Shown here piece by piece: positions 25,447 to 35,008 of a DNA stretch of 64,000 nucleotides. Under the pieces are notes generated by a model, which saw nothing but the letters and a program-made list of their open reading frames with translations, was not told the DNA's origin and did not search any database. Within the stretch, counting starts at the first letter, position 1, and every line of letters begins with the position of its first letter. This DNA is from Gemmatimonadetes bacterium T265 (GTDB taxonomy: Bacteria; Gemmatimonadota; Gemmatimonadetes; Gemmatimonadales; Gemmatimonadaceae): positions 2,368,342-2,432,341 of the forward strand of contig BPUI01000001.1 in the NCBI GenBank assembly GCA_019973575.1, given 5' to 3'. The position numbers and the translations under genes were made by a program.

Positions 25447-28400
25447 CGCGGGTGACGTCCGCGCGCGCGCGCCTTCCGCGCGCGGCCGGAATCGTCCTCG
25501 CCGCCACCGCCGCGTTCGCCGCGGCGTGCGGCGAGGACTTGCGTACCGGCCCCGAGAAATTCCACGCGACGCTCGAAACCCGGAACTGGGCCGACACGCT
25601 CGTCCTTGGCGACGGCCGGCCGGTCGGCGTGCGCGTGATCGACGACAAGGGACGAGAGGTGCTCGACGCGGGCGTCCGGTGGCAGGTCGCGACGCCGGCC
25701 GTGCTCGGCGCGACCGCGCTGCGCGCCAGCGCCGGCGCGACGCCCGCGGCGTCCGCGACGGTCGACGCGCGCGGCGGCGACAGCGTCCAGGTCGACACGC
25801 GCCGTCCCGGCACGACCGACGTCGTCATCACGCTCACCGATCCCCGCTTCTACACGACGACGGTCACCCGTCGCGCGACGGTCGTCGTGGCCGGCGTGCG
25901 CGCCGCGACGGCGCGCGACACCACCGTCACCGCGCTCGGCGACACCGCGACGATGGTCGGGCTCGGACTCGCGCGGTCGGGCACGACGCTCGCGCCGCGC
26001 GCCGGCTCCGGCGTCGTCTGGACGCGCACGGGCCCCGGCGCGGTCCAACTCGGCGCCACCGGCGATTCGGCCCGCGCCGTCGCGCAGCAGGGCGGGACCG
26101 ACACGCTCGTCGTCACGCACCCGTTCTGCCTCAGTGGCGCCCGCTGCGCCGACACGGTCGTCGTGCACGTCGCGCAGCACGGCGCCCTTGCCGCGAACGC
26201 TACGAACTACCGGGCGTGGAGCTTCGGAGATTCGGTCGTCCCGACCGTGGTCTTGCAGGATGCGCGTGGGCACGCGATCGCCGGTGCGTCGCTCCAGGTC
26301 GCCCCGCTCACCGCGACCGATTCGGCGATCGTGAGCGTCGGCGCGCCGCCCGCGAGCGCCGCACCGGTGCGTGCCGCACGGGCGAGCCTCGCGGTGGCCG
26401 CGTCGCCAGTCCGGGCCTCGCGCCAGAGCGCGCTCGCTCTCGGGGCGACGGGACCGGCGTCGCACCGCGCCAGCCCGCCGGCCCCACTGCGCCTGGTCGT
26501 CCGGCGTGACGTCGCGGCGGCGAACCCCGTGCGCGACGCGGGCACGACGAGCACGTCGTCGCCCGCGGCGGTCGCGCTCACCCCGCTCGTCGCGCGCGGC
26601 AACGGCACCGCACGCGTCGCCGTGCGCGCGGTCGCCGGCGACGGCAGCCTGCTCGCGGTCGACACGATCAGCGTCGTCGTGCGGCAGATCGCGGCGGTGG
26701 TGCACGTGAGCCCTCCGCAGTCGTTGCTCACGCCGGGCGACTCGATCCCGGTGCGCATGGAGGCGCTCGACGCGCGCGGGTACGTGATCGCGGACGCCGC
26801 GTTCGTGCCGGCCGCGGCCGGCGCGGCCGTGTCGCCGGCGGGCGTGGTGCGCGTGGCCGCGAACGCGGGCGCGGGCACCGCGTCCGTGCGCGCCGCCGTC
26901 GTCGGCCCGGCCAACCCCGGCGCGTACGCTGACGCGCCGATCCAGGCGCCAGTCCAGGACACCGCGTGGCTCCGCGTGCGCGTGCCGCCGGCCACGGTCG
27001 CGGGCGACACGACGGGGACGCCGCTCGACGCCCCCGTGTTCAGCCCAGACGGCAAGCCCGTCGTCGGCGCGTGGGTGCGCTTCGTCGTGCCCGGCGGCCA
27101 CGTCTCGCCCGACTCGTCGCAGACGGACACGGTGGGCGTCGCGCACGCGCGCTGGACGATGCCGACGCGCGCGGGGTCGTACACCGCGACCGCGGTGCTG
27201 CTCGGCGTGGACTCGACCGCGGCGCCCGCCGCCGGCGTGTCGGACTCTGCGGGGCGCATCGTCCTCCGTCGCACGCTCGGCGTCCAGGCCGGCGCGGCGG
27301 CCGCGATCGCCGCGGTCACGGCGCCGCCGGCCACCGCGGCGACCGGCGTCGTGCTCGCCCCTGCGCCGGCCGTCCAGATCGTCGACGCGGTCGGGAATCC
27401 GGTCCGCACGGCCGGCGTCGCCGTCACGGTCGCGTTAGGCAACGGCGCCGTGGGCACGATCGCCGGGACGCTCGCCGTCGCGACCGACTCGGCCGGCGTG
27501 GCCCGCTTCGGCGACCTCGTGCTGAACGGCGCCGCGGGCGTGCGCACGCTCAGCTTCAGCGCGCCGTCGCTCGCCCCGCTCGCCTCGGGACCGATCACGG
27601 TCGCCGCAGGCGGGAACAACACCGGGCAGACGCTCGTGGTGCTCTCCGCCCCCACGGTCGCGAGCGGGTCGGCGGTGACGGTCACCGTCACCCCGCGCGA
27701 CGCGGGCGGCAACACGCTCGGCGCCGGCCACACGGTCGTCGTGACGGTCGGGACGGGCGCCGCGGGCGTCAGCACCGCGCACGTTTCGAGCGTCACCGAC
27801 GTCGGCGACGGCACGTACGTCGCCACGCTCACCGGCCTGCGGTCGGGGACTCCGGCGCCGGTCACGGCGACGGTCGACGGCGCGGCCGCGACGGGCGCCC
27901 CGGCGCTGACCGTCACGCCCGGCGCGCCGGTGCACCTCACCGTCGCGCCCGCGACGCTCTCCTTTGCGTCGATCGGCGCAAGCGGGACCGCGGCCGTGAC
28001 GAGCGCGACGGACAGCGTGGGCAACGCGGTTCCGACCACGGCGCTCACCTGGTCGTCGTCGGCGCCGACTGTCGCGACGGTCACGGCGGGTGCCGCGCCG
28101 TCGGCGACGGTGACCTCGACCGGCCCGGGGGGCGCAATCGTCACTGCGCACCTGGGTGCCGCGACCGCGACGGTCGCCGTGTCGGTCCAGCAGAACGTCG
28201 CCCACCTGACCAAGACGGCGGGCGACAATGCCACCGGGACCGTCGGCAGCGCGCTCTCGGCCACGCCCACGGTGCGCGTCGAGGATGCGCAAGGGACGCC
28301 GGTCGTCGGCGTGCCAGTGACGTTTTCGATCGCGAACGGCGGAACGCTGGCGACCGGCAGCATAGGCGGCGCCGCGACGCAGACGGTGACGAGCGGGGCC

Positions 28401-31304
28401 GGCGGCCTCGCCGTCGCTGGGCCGTGGCGACTCGGGTCCGCCCCGGGCGGCTACACGCTCGGCGCGAGCGCCGGGGCGGCGACGCCAGTCCAGTTCAGTG
28501 CGACGGCGATCGTCGGTCCGGTGGACGCCGGGCAGACCACGGTGGTACTCTCGGCCGCGACCGTCGCGAGCGGCGGCACGGTGACCGCGACGGTCACGCC
28601 GCTCGACGCTTACGGTAACCGCGTCGGCGCGGGGCGCACGGTCGTTGTCCGCTTCGGCTCGGCCTCGCTGCCTAACGGCGTGAGTACGGGCACGGCGTCC
28701 GCCGTCACCGACCGCGGAGACGGCACGTACACCGCCACGCTCACCGGCACCCGGGCCGGCAGCGCGGTCGCGATCGGCACGACGGTCGACGGCATCACCG
28801 TCACGGCCGCGCCAACGCTGCAGATAACGTCCGGCGGGGCCGCGCACCTCACGCTCGCCCCGACCTCGATGCTGCTGACCTCGCTCGGGGCGACCGGGAC
28901 GGTGACCGTCGCGAGCGCGACCGACGGCGCGGGCAACGCGGTCCCCACGACGGGCCTCGTCTGGTCGACGTCCGCGCCCGCCGTCGCGACGGTGTCCGGC
29001 GGAATGACGAGCGCGACGGTCACGGCCGTCGCGAACGGCTCGGTTCAGATCACGGCCACGCTCGGATCGGCGAGCGCGACCGCGGCGGTCACCGTCCAGC
29101 AGGCCGCGACGCAGCTCGTCGCGGTGGCGGGCGACAACGTGACGGCCCCGGTCGGTACGGCGCCGTCCGCCTCGCCCGCAGTCCGGGCAGTGGATGCGGG
29201 CGGCCATCCCGTGCCGGGCGTGAGCGTGACATTCGCGATCGCGACGGGCACGGGCGCGACGATCGGCGGCGGCGCGACCCAGGCGGTCACGACGGCCGGC
29301 AACGGCGTGGCGACCGCGGGAAGCTGGACGCTCGGGACCACCCCGGGCGCGTACACGCTCACGGCGGGCGCGGCCGGCCTGAGCTCTCTCACCTTCCACG
29401 CGACGGCAACGGGCGGCGCGGTGAGCGCGACGCAAACGACGCTCACGCTCTCGGCCGCGACCGTCGCGAGCGCGGGCACGGTGACGGCGACCGTCACGCC
29501 GAAGGACGCCTACGGCAACCGCCTCGGCGCCGGACACACCGTCACAGTGGTCTTCGGCTCCGCGTCTCCCCCGGCCGGTATCAGCACCGGCACGGTCTCC
29601 ACGGTGACGGATCGCGGCGATGGTACGTACACGGCGACCCTCACCGGCGTGCGGGCCGGCACGGCCGCGGCGATCACGGCGACGGTCGACGGCACCACGG
29701 TCCCCGCGACCGCGCCGACGCTGACAGTCACGGCGGGTGCGGCGGCGCAGGTCGTCGTCGCCGACGGTAACGTGCAGACCGCCGCCGTGCTGACCGCGGT
29801 AGCGACGCCCCCGGCGGTGAAGGTGACCGACGCCGCGGGGAATCCGGTGTCCGCCGTTGCCGTGACATTCGCCGCGGGTGCGGGGCAGGGTACGCTCGCC
29901 GGCGCGACCCAGACGACCAACGTGTCGGGCCTCGCCCGGGTCGGCGGCTGGACGTTGGGCGCGACGGCGGGCCAGCAGACGATCACGGCCGCGGCCGCGG
30001 GTGTGACCGGCTCGGTCAGCATCACCGCGACCGCGACGGCCGGCGCCGCATCGCAGATCGTGATGGGGCGCGACTCGCTCCTCCTCGCCTCGCTAGCGGC
30101 AGGCGACACGGTGACCGCCGTCGTGAAGGACGCGAACGGCAACGTGCTGCCGACCGCGACGGTGACGTGGACGACGAGCGCGTCGGCGACGGTCGCGCTC
30201 GGCTCGAGCGGCACACGGTCTGATGGGACGCAGTGGGTGCGGGTCACCTCGGCTGCGAACGGGCTCGCCCGGATCCAGGCCGCGGCGAACTCGCTCACCG
30301 GCCTGACCAAGGTCGCGGTGCGGCAGGCCGCGGCGACGATCTCGGTGACGGGGCCGAGCGCGGCGCTCAACATCGGCGACACGTCGCACGTGACGATCAC
30401 GGCGCGCGACGCGAACGGCTACGACGTGCCGCGGGCGTACCTGAAAGTCACCTCGTCCGACACGACCATGCTGCAGGCCGACACGGCCGGGCACGTGCGC
30501 GGCATCGGGCCGGGCTCGCCGACGGTGACCGTCGCGAACGCGATCCCGAACGGCATCACCGGCTCCGCCGTGACGACGGTGACCTCGACGATCGCCTACC
30601 ACGACTTCTGCACGCTGACCGGGCTGAACATCAGCGGGACCACGCGGCAGGCCGGCAACTGCGTCCTGCGCCTCACGGCCGACTCGGTGAACCAGAGCGG
30701 CGGCGTGTGGCAGCCCGTGAAGCAGCGGCTCGACGCCGGGTTCGTCACGACGTTCCGGTACCAGATGACCAACGGCGGCGGCATCGGGATCGGCGGGGCT
30801 GACGGGCTGGCGCTCGTCATCCAGAGCGCGAGCGCGACCGCCACGGGCTCCAACGGCGGCGGGATCGGCTACCCCGGGCTGACGAAGGCGCTCGCGATCG
30901 AGCTCGACACGTGGCAGAACAGCGGCGCGCCGTACAACGACCCGAACGGAAATCACGTCGCGATCCAGTCGTGCGGCACGGCGGCGCTCTCCGCCTATCA
31001 CGACTCGACCTCGACCGGTTGTACGGTCGGCTGGCCCCGGACGGCGCCGATCAACCTCAAGGACGGCGCGGTGCATACGGTGAAGGTCGTGTACGCGGTG
31101 TCGGGCTCGGTGGGCACGTTCACCGCCTACTTCGACGGGTCGACGACCGCGGCGATCACGTCGACCGTCTCGCTCACGAACATCAAGGGCGCGAGCATCC
31201 TCGACGCGAACGGCAAGGCCTGGATCGGCTTCACGGCCGCGACGGGGGGCGCCTACCAGCGGCACGACCTGCTGAGCTGGACCTTCACTCCGACGGCGCC
31301 GTGA
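25443..31304 (+). CDS. Giant surface lipoprotein: Ig-like/Big repeats with C-terminal L-type lectin domain
   Basis: 1953 residues. The lipobox is AAFAAACGED (Cys ~29). The N-terminal ~720 residues are Ig-like beta domains, e.g. TLETRNWADTLVLGDGRPVG and LLTPGDSIPVRMEALDARGYV. Three ~300-residue units begin near residues 729, 1031 and 1331, each opening with a bacterial-Ig/invasin-like block (LSAATVASGGTVTATVTPLD, TDRGDGTYTATLTG). A Big_2-like block and a VTFxIA block follow. More Ig domains precede a C-terminal domain from ~1716 (AYHDFCTLTGLNISG, GADGLALVIQSAS, ALAIELDTWQNS, AYFDGS), which is the L-type (legume-like) lectin pattern. It is probably a cell-surface glycan-binding adhesin. Starts and stops are coupled to both neighbours (ATGA, TGATG). 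Confidence 0.85.
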   Translation: MTRVTSARARLPRAAGIVLAATAAFAAACGEDLRTGPEKFHATLETRNWADTLVLGDGRPVGVRVIDDKGREVLDAGVRWQVATPAVLGATALRASAGATPAASATVDARGGDSVQVDTRRPGTTDVVITLTDPRFYTTTVTRRATVVVAGVRAATARDTTVTALGDTATMVGLGLARSGTTLAPRAGSGVVWTRTGPGAVQLGATGDSARAVAQQGGTDTLVVTHPFCLSGARCADTVVVHVAQHGALAANATNYRAWSFGDSVVPTVVLQDARGHAIAGASLQVAPLTATDSAIVSVGAPPASAAPVRAARASLAVAASPVRASRQSALALGATGPASHRASPPAPLRLVVRRDVAAANPVRDAGTTSTSSPAAVALTPLVARGNGTARVAVRAVAGDGSLLAVDTISVVVRQIAAVVHVSPPQSLLTPGDSIPVRMEALDARGYVIADAAFVPAAAGAAVSPAGVVRVAANAGAGTASVRAAVVGPANPGAYADAPIQAPVQDTAWLRVRVPPATVAGDTTGTPLDAPVFSPDGKPVVGAWVRFVVPGGHVSPDSSQTDTVGVAHARWTMPTRAGSYTATAVLLGVDSTAAPAAGVSDSAGRIVLRRTLGVQAGAAAAIAAVTAPPATAATGVVLAPAPAVQIVDAVGNPVRTAGVAVTVALGNGAVGTIAGTLAVATDSAGVARFGDLVLNGAAGVRTLSFSAPSLAPLASGPITVAAGGNNTGQTLVVLSAPTVASGSAVTVTVTPRDAGGNTLGAGHTVVVTVGTGAAGVSTAHVSSVTDVGDGTYVATLTGLRSGTPAPVTATVDGAAATGAPALTVTPGAPVHLTVAPATLSFASIGASGTAAVTSATDSVGNAVPTTALTWSSSAPTVATVTAGAAPSATVTSTGPGGAIVTAHLGAATATVAVSVQQNVAHLTKTAGDNATGTVGSALSATPTVRVEDAQGTPVVGVPVTFSIANGGTLATGSIGGAATQTVTSGAGGLAVAGPWRLGSAPGGYTLGASAGAATPVQFSATAIVGPVDAGQTTVVLSAATVASGGTVTATVTPLDAYGNRVGAGRTVVVRFGSASLPNGVSTGTASAVTDRGDGTYTATLTGTRAGSAVAIGTTVDGITVTAAPTLQITSGGAAHLTLAPTSMLLTSLGATGTVTVASATDGAGNAVPTTGLVWSTSAPAVATVSGGMTSATVTAVANGSVQITATLGSASATAAVTVQQAATQLVAVAGDNVTAPVGTAPSASPAVRAVDAGGHPVPGVSVTFAIATGTGATIGGGATQAVTTAGNGVATAGSWTLGTTPGAYTLTAGAAGLSSLTFHATATGGAVSATQTTLTLSAATVASAGTVTATVTPKDAYGNRLGAGHTVTVVFGSASPPAGISTGTVSTVTDRGDGTYTATLTGVRAGTAAAITATVDGTTVPATAPTLTVTAGAAAQVVVADGNVQTAAVLTAVATPPAVKVTDAAGNPVSAVAVTFAAGAGQGTLAGATQTTNVSGLARVGGWTLGATAGQQTITAAAAGVTGSVSITATATAGAASQIVMGRDSLLLASLAAGDTVTAVVKDANGNVLPTATVTWTTSASATVALGSSGTRSDGTQWVRVTSAANGLARIQAAANSLTGLTKVAVRQAAATISVTGPSAALNIGDTSHVTITARDANGYDVPRAYLKVTSSDTTMLQADTAGHVRGIGPGSPTVTVANAIPNGITGSAVTTVTSTIAYHDFCTLTGLNISGTTRQAGNCVLRLTADSVNQSGGVWQPVKQRLDAGFVTTFRYQMTNGGGIGIGGADGLALVIQSASATATGSNGGGIGYPGLTKALAIELDTWQNSGAPYNDPNGNHVAIQSCGTAALSAYHDSTSTGCTVGWPRTAPINLKDGAVHTVKVVYAVSGSVGTFTAYFDGSTTAAITSTVSLTNIKGASILDANGKAWIGFTAATGGAYQRHDLLSWTFTPTAP
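27627..30330 (+). repeat. Three ~900-bp in-frame repeats in the lectin lipoprotein gene
   Basis: Equivalent Gln codons start at 27627, 28533 and 29433, giving unit lengths of 906 and 900 bp (302 and 300 codons). DNA identity is high in the opening block (for example CTCTCGGCCGCGACCGTCGC at the second and third copy) and lower later, and the third unit diverges after about 300 bp. This suggests unit duplication followed by drift, and the possibility of copy-number change by recombination. Confidence 0.75.
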
Positions 31305-31831
31305 TGAGCATCGGATCAACCCGTGCGGCGGTCGGCGCCGCCGCGCTTCTCGCGGGCGCGGCGGCCGGCCCCCCCCCTCACGCGACGCTGCCCGCGCCCG
31401 ACGACCCGCGCGCCGCGGGCGTCTACCGGCTGGAGCGCGTGAACGGTCGCGCGCTACCGGCCGCGGATCGCCTCGTCGGCGCCGCCGGGTACGAGCTCGT
31501 CGGCCGCGTCGACCGCGTCCTCCTGAACCTGCACCCCTCGGGGCGGTTCACGGTCGACGTGCACTACCAGTACGCGCACGTCGTGGCCGGCACGCCGGTC
31601 CCGTTAGGCGACGACTGGTCCGACGCCGACGCGGGCGGCGCGTGGACGGTGCGCGACGGCCGCGTCACGCTGCTGCCCGACCCGTCGCGGCGCGGCCGCC
31701 CGTCGCCCGCGCTCTCGGGCGACTGGCGCCGCGACCGCATCGTGATGGACCTGCGCTACGCGGGGCGCTACACCGCGGGCCAGGAGCGCCAGTACGTCGT
31801 GCGGCTGCAGCGCGCGGCGGGCGTGTTCTGA
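31304..31831 (+). CDS. Small exported protein, third gene of surface operon
   Basis: 175 residues. The signal sequence AAVGAAALLAGAAAG is followed by a run of nine C (encoding GPPPH). The mature part looks like a single beta domain of lipocalin or META type: AGVYRLERVNGRALPA, VLLNLHPSGRFTVDVHYQY, AWTVRDGRVTLLPD and DLRYAGRYTAGQERQYVVRL. The function is unknown. The ATG overlaps the stop of the lectin gene (TGATG), so it is translated in a coupled way. One TTA Leu-Gly word lies at 31604. Confidence 0.65.
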   Translation: MSIGSTRAAVGAAALLAGAAAGPPPHATLPAPDDPRAAGVYRLERVNGRALPAADRLVGAAGYELVGRVDRVLLNLHPSGRFTVDVHYQYAHVVAGTPVPLGDDWSDADAGGAWTVRDGRVTLLPDPSRRGRPSPALSGDWRRDRIVMDLRYAGRYTAGQERQYVVRLQRAAGVF

Positions 31832-31914
31832 CGCGGGGCGCGCGCCGCCCGAGGCGCGCCGCTCGGCGCGCGCTCCGTGACATCGCCGCGACTAACGCGT
31901 CGGCAGGGGTCGGT

Positions 31915-33789
31915 GTGGCACGCGCGCAACAGCGCGCGGCCACCGCGCCCCCACCGCCCCCGCGTCACGTGTTCGCCTCCCCCCGCTCGCGCGCGCTCGT
32001 CGGCCGCGCGCTCGCCCTGTTCGTGCGGCCCAACCGCCGTCGCGTCGCCGTCACCTTCGCCGGCGCGGTGAGCGTGGCGGCCGCCGCCGCCGCGGAGCCG
32101 CTCGTCTTCCGGGCGCTCGTCGACCTGCTCACGGGCCTGGCCGGGCGAGCCGCCCCGGGCGCGGGCGGCCTCGCGCCCCGCGCCCTCGGCGACCTCGCCC
32201 GGGCGGTCGGCGCGGTCGGCGTCGTGATCGCGTGGCGCACGCTCGCCGGCGCGCGCGTTACGGTCGCGACGTGGCAGGTCCGCCTGGGCATCGAGTACCA
32301 GCTGCGTCGGCACGTCGCGGCGAAGCTCAGCGTGCTCTCACCACACACGCAGGCCGAGATCGGCACCGGCGGGCTGCGGTACGCGATCGAGTCGAGCGCG
32401 CCGCAGACCGCGGGCGCGTTCACCGACGTCGCGTACCGCCTTCTCCCGACGGTGGTCTACGTGGGCGTGGCCGCGTTCGGGATGTGCCGCCTGCAGCCCG
32501 CGCTCGCCGCGGTCGTGCTCTGCCTCGTGCCGATCCCCGCGGCGCTCGCGGCCGCCGCGGCGCCGCGGCAGGCGGCGCGCGACGCGATGCACCACACGTT
32601 CTGGCGCCGGCTCTGGGCGTGGTACGGCGAGGTGCTGTACGGGATGGGCACGGTGCGCGCGTTCGCGAACGAGCGCGCCGAGGAGCACCGCTTCCTGCGG
32701 CGCACGCGGTGGGCGTTCGCGAGCATCCGCCGCGGCGTCCACGCCGACGCGCGCGTGACCGCCGCCGCCGGGGCCGCCGAGCTCGCGGCGCGGCTCGCCG
32801 TGCTCGCGTACGGCGGCTGGCTCGTCGCGCGCGGCGGACTCTCGTTAGGCGCGCTGCTCGCGCTCTGGGGCTACGTGGGCGGCGTGTTCGCGCCCGTGAC
32901 GCTGCTCGTCGACCTCTACCCGGCGGTGCGCAAGGCGGCCGTGGCGCTCGAGTCGGTGTTCCAGGTGCTCGACGCGGAGGAGGAGTCGCCCGACCTGCCG
33001 GACGCGGTGCCCGCCCCCGCGCTCGGCGGCCGCGTCACGTTCGAGGACGTGCGCTTCTCGTACGGCGGCGCCCGGCCGGCGCTCGACGGGATCCGCGTCG
33101 ACATCGCGCCGGGCGAGACCGTCGCGCTCGTCGGGCCGTCGGGCAGCGGGAAGTCGACGATGCTCCGCCTGGTCCAGCGCGTGCACGAGCCGACCGCCGG
33201 GCGCGTGCTCCTCGACGGCCACGACCTGCGCGGGCTGCAGGCCACCACGGTGCGGCGCCAGCTCGGCGTCGTCCCGCAGGAGGTCGTGCTCTTCGCGGGC
33301 TCGATCGCGGCGAACATCGCCTACGGCCGGCCGACCGCGACGCGGGCGGAGGTCGAGGCGGCGGCGCGCGCGGCGAACGCGCACGAGTTCGTCGCCACGC
33401 TCTCGGGCGGATACGAGCACCACCTGGGCGAGGGTGGGCGGGGGCTCTCGGGCGGCCAGCGGCAGCGGATCGCGATCGCCCGCGCGTTCCTCGTCGACCC
33501 CGCGGTCCTGCTACTCGACGAGGCGACGGCGGCGCTCGACACGGAGAGCGAGCGCGCGGTGCAGGAGGCGCTCAGGGCGCTCCGGCGGGGGCGCACGACG
33601 CTCGTCGTCGCGCACCGCCTCAACACCGTGCGCGACGCCGACCGGATCCTCGTCGTCCAGGGCGGGCGGATCGTCGGCGACGGGCCGCACGAACGGCTGC
33701 TCGCGGAATGCGCGACGTACGCGACGCTCGTCGCGCAGCAGCTCGGCGGCGCGGAGCGCGCCGCGCCCGCGTTGCGCCTTGCGGCCTAA
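31915..33789 (+). CDS. ABC exporter (fused TM + ATPase, MsbA/MDR type)
   Basis: 624 residues from GTG 31915, preceded by AGGGG. The ~300-residue membrane domain begins at VGRALALFVRPNRRRVAV and includes coupling features such as LYGMGTVRAFANERAEEHRF. The ATPase domain shows an A-loop Tyr in VRFSYGGARPALDG, Walker A GPSGSGKST, Q-loop VPQEVVLFAGSI, signature LSGGQRQRIAIARAF, Walker B LLLDEATAALD and H-loop VVAHRL. It works as a homodimer in the inner membrane; the substrate (lipid, peptide or drug) is not visible. It lies 83 bp after the surface operon and could serve it, but that is only position-based. It ends on TAA within GCCTAACG (33784-33789). Confidence 0.9.
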   Translation: MARAQQRAATAPPPPPRHVFASPRSRALVGRALALFVRPNRRRVAVTFAGAVSVAAAAAAEPLVFRALVDLLTGLAGRAAPGAGGLAPRALGDLARAVGAVGVVIAWRTLAGARVTVATWQVRLGIEYQLRRHVAAKLSVLSPHTQAEIGTGGLRYAIESSAPQTAGAFTDVAYRLLPTVVYVGVAAFGMCRLQPALAAVVLCLVPIPAALAAAAAPRQAARDAMHHTFWRRLWAWYGEVLYGMGTVRAFANERAEEHRFLRRTRWAFASIRRGVHADARVTAAAGAAELAARLAVLAYGGWLVARGGLSLGALLALWGYVGGVFAPVTLLVDLYPAVRKAAVALESVFQVLDAEEESPDLPDAVPAPALGGRVTFEDVRFSYGGARPALDGIRVDIAPGETVALVGPSGSGKSTMLRLVQRVHEPTAGRVLLDGHDLRGLQATTVRRQLGVVPQEVVLFAGSIAANIAYGRPTATRAEVEAAARAANAHEFVATLSGGYEHHLGEGGRGLSGGQRQRIAIARAFLVDPAVLLLDEATAALDTESERAVQEALRALRRGRTTLVVAHRLNTVRDADRILVVQGGRIVGDGPHERLLAECATYATLVAQQLGGAERAAPALRLAA

Positions 33790-33815
33790 CGGCGCCGCGC
33801 GCTGGCGATCGCGGG

Positions 33816-33837
33816 ACGCGAGGTTGGACCCTCGCGT
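33816..33837. terminator. Hairpin between convergent ABC exporter and ROK kinase genes
   Basis: ACGCGAGG (33816-33823) and CCTCGCGT (33830-33837) pair perfectly around the loop TTGGAC. An overlapping alternative stem pairs GGACCC with GGGTCC a little downstream. The gap is 102 bp, and the hairpin probably ends transcription from both sides. Confidence 0.55.
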
Positions 33838-33891
33838 GCGCGGGGGTCCACGGCTGCATGACCTAGGTGCTAGACGTAAGCGCGACCTGCT

Positions 33892-34821
33892 CTACCGCGC
33901 CGCCGGCCAGAGCCAGGCAGCGCCGCGCACCCCGCTCGAGTCGCCGTGGCGCGCGCGGGCGACGCGCGTCGCGGCCGCGGGCGCGTCGCCGGTCACCCCG
34001 GTCGCGTTGAACATGTGGGCGCCGAGTCCGGCCTGCGCCGCTTCGGGCACGCCCGGCACGTTGGACATCCCGCCGCCGAGCACGAAGACGTCGGGGTCGA
34101 GCACGTTGACGACGAGGGCGAGGGCGCGTGCGAGCCGGTCGTGGTACCGCGCGAGCGAGGCGGACGCGGCCGGGTCCCCGCGTCCCGCGGCCTCGACGAT
34201 TTCGAAGGTCGTCCGCGTCTCGCCGGTGTGCGCGGTGTGGTCGCGCGCGAACGCGGGCCCGGAGAGGAACTGTTCGATGCACCCGCGGTGGCCGCAGTAG
34301 CACGGCGGGCCGGGGAGCTCGTCGGGGCGCGCCCACGGCAGCGGGTTGTGCCCCCACTCGCCGGAGAGCGAGTTCGCGCCGGTGAGGCAGGTTCCGTTCA
34401 CGACGACGCCGCCGCCGACCCCGGTGCCGAGGATCACGCCGAAGACGATCGGCGCGCCCGCGCCCGCGCCGTCGGCGGCCTCGGACAGCGCGAAGCAGTT
34501 GGCGTCGTTCGTGAGGCGCACGGCGCGGCCGAGCCGCCCTTCGAGGTCGCGGCCTAACGGGCGGCCGTTGAGCCAGGTCGAGTTGGCGTTCTTCACGAGC
34601 CCGGTGGCCGGCACGACCGCGCCGGGGATGCCGACGCCGATCGGCGTGGTGTCCGGAGTCGCCGCGTCGCGCGCGACGCCCGCGACCAGCTCGGCGACCG
34701 CCTCGACCGAGGCGTCGTACGCGCGGGGCGTGGGGACACGCCGCCGGACGAGCTCGCGGCCGTCGTCGGCGAGCGCGAGCGCTTCGATCTTGGTGCCGCC
34801 GAGGTCGACGCCGAGGCGCAT
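33892..34821 (-). CDS. ROK-family sugar kinase (fructokinase/glucokinase type)
   Basis: 309 residues. It starts MRLGVDLGGTKIEALALADD, the phosphate-1 loop of ROK kinases. NDANCFALSEA holds the catalytic Asp, VFGVILGTGVGGGVVVNG is the phosphate-2 loop, and GEWGHNPLPW carries the sugar-contacting Glu and the first zinc His. CYCGHRGCIEQF is the ROK zinc-finger CxCGxxGC. VFVLGGGMSN is the adenosine motif. It probably phosphorylates fructose, glucose or mannose; its closeness to E. coli Mak suggests fructose, and a link to manC-supplied mannose is possible but unproven. Confidence 0.9.
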   Translation of the reverse strand: MRLGVDLGGTKIEALALADDGRELVRRRVPTPRAYDASVEAVAELVAGVARDAATPDTTPIGVGIPGAVVPATGLVKNANSTWLNGRPLGRDLEGRLGRAVRLTNDANCFALSEAADGAGAGAPIVFGVILGTGVGGGVVVNGTCLTGANSLSGEWGHNPLPWARPDELPGPPCYCGHRGCIEQFLSGPAFARDHTAHTGETRTTFEIVEAAGRGDPAASASLARYHDRLARALALVVNVLDPDVFVLGGGMSNVPGVPEAAQAGLGAHMFNATGVTGDAPAAATRVARARHGDSSGVRGAAWLWPAAR

Positions 34822-35008
34822 GGGCGAGGGTCGTGGGGGGAGGGCGGGCGTCCGTCGGGCGTGGCGCGCCGGCGAAGAACATACCGCGGTGGCGCGAGAG
34901 CGCGGAATTGCCGGCCCCGCCGCGGGGCCGTAGCACTGTTCGTGCGCAAGGTGCGCGCGGGTGACGCCGCGCCGTCCGGCCGCGCGTCCGGTCTCTCGTG
35001 CCTCACGT

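Noticed and set aside
25185-29537. Several long minus-strand frames (653-718 codons) inside the lectin lipoprotein gene
   Set aside because: They mirror the repeats of the real gene, lack starts with any ribosome site, and have repetitive translations with no fold.
27627-30330. CRISPR array or DNA-level tandem array
   Set aside because: The repeats are ~900 bp, in frame, and encode protein modules; there are no short equal repeats with unique spacers.
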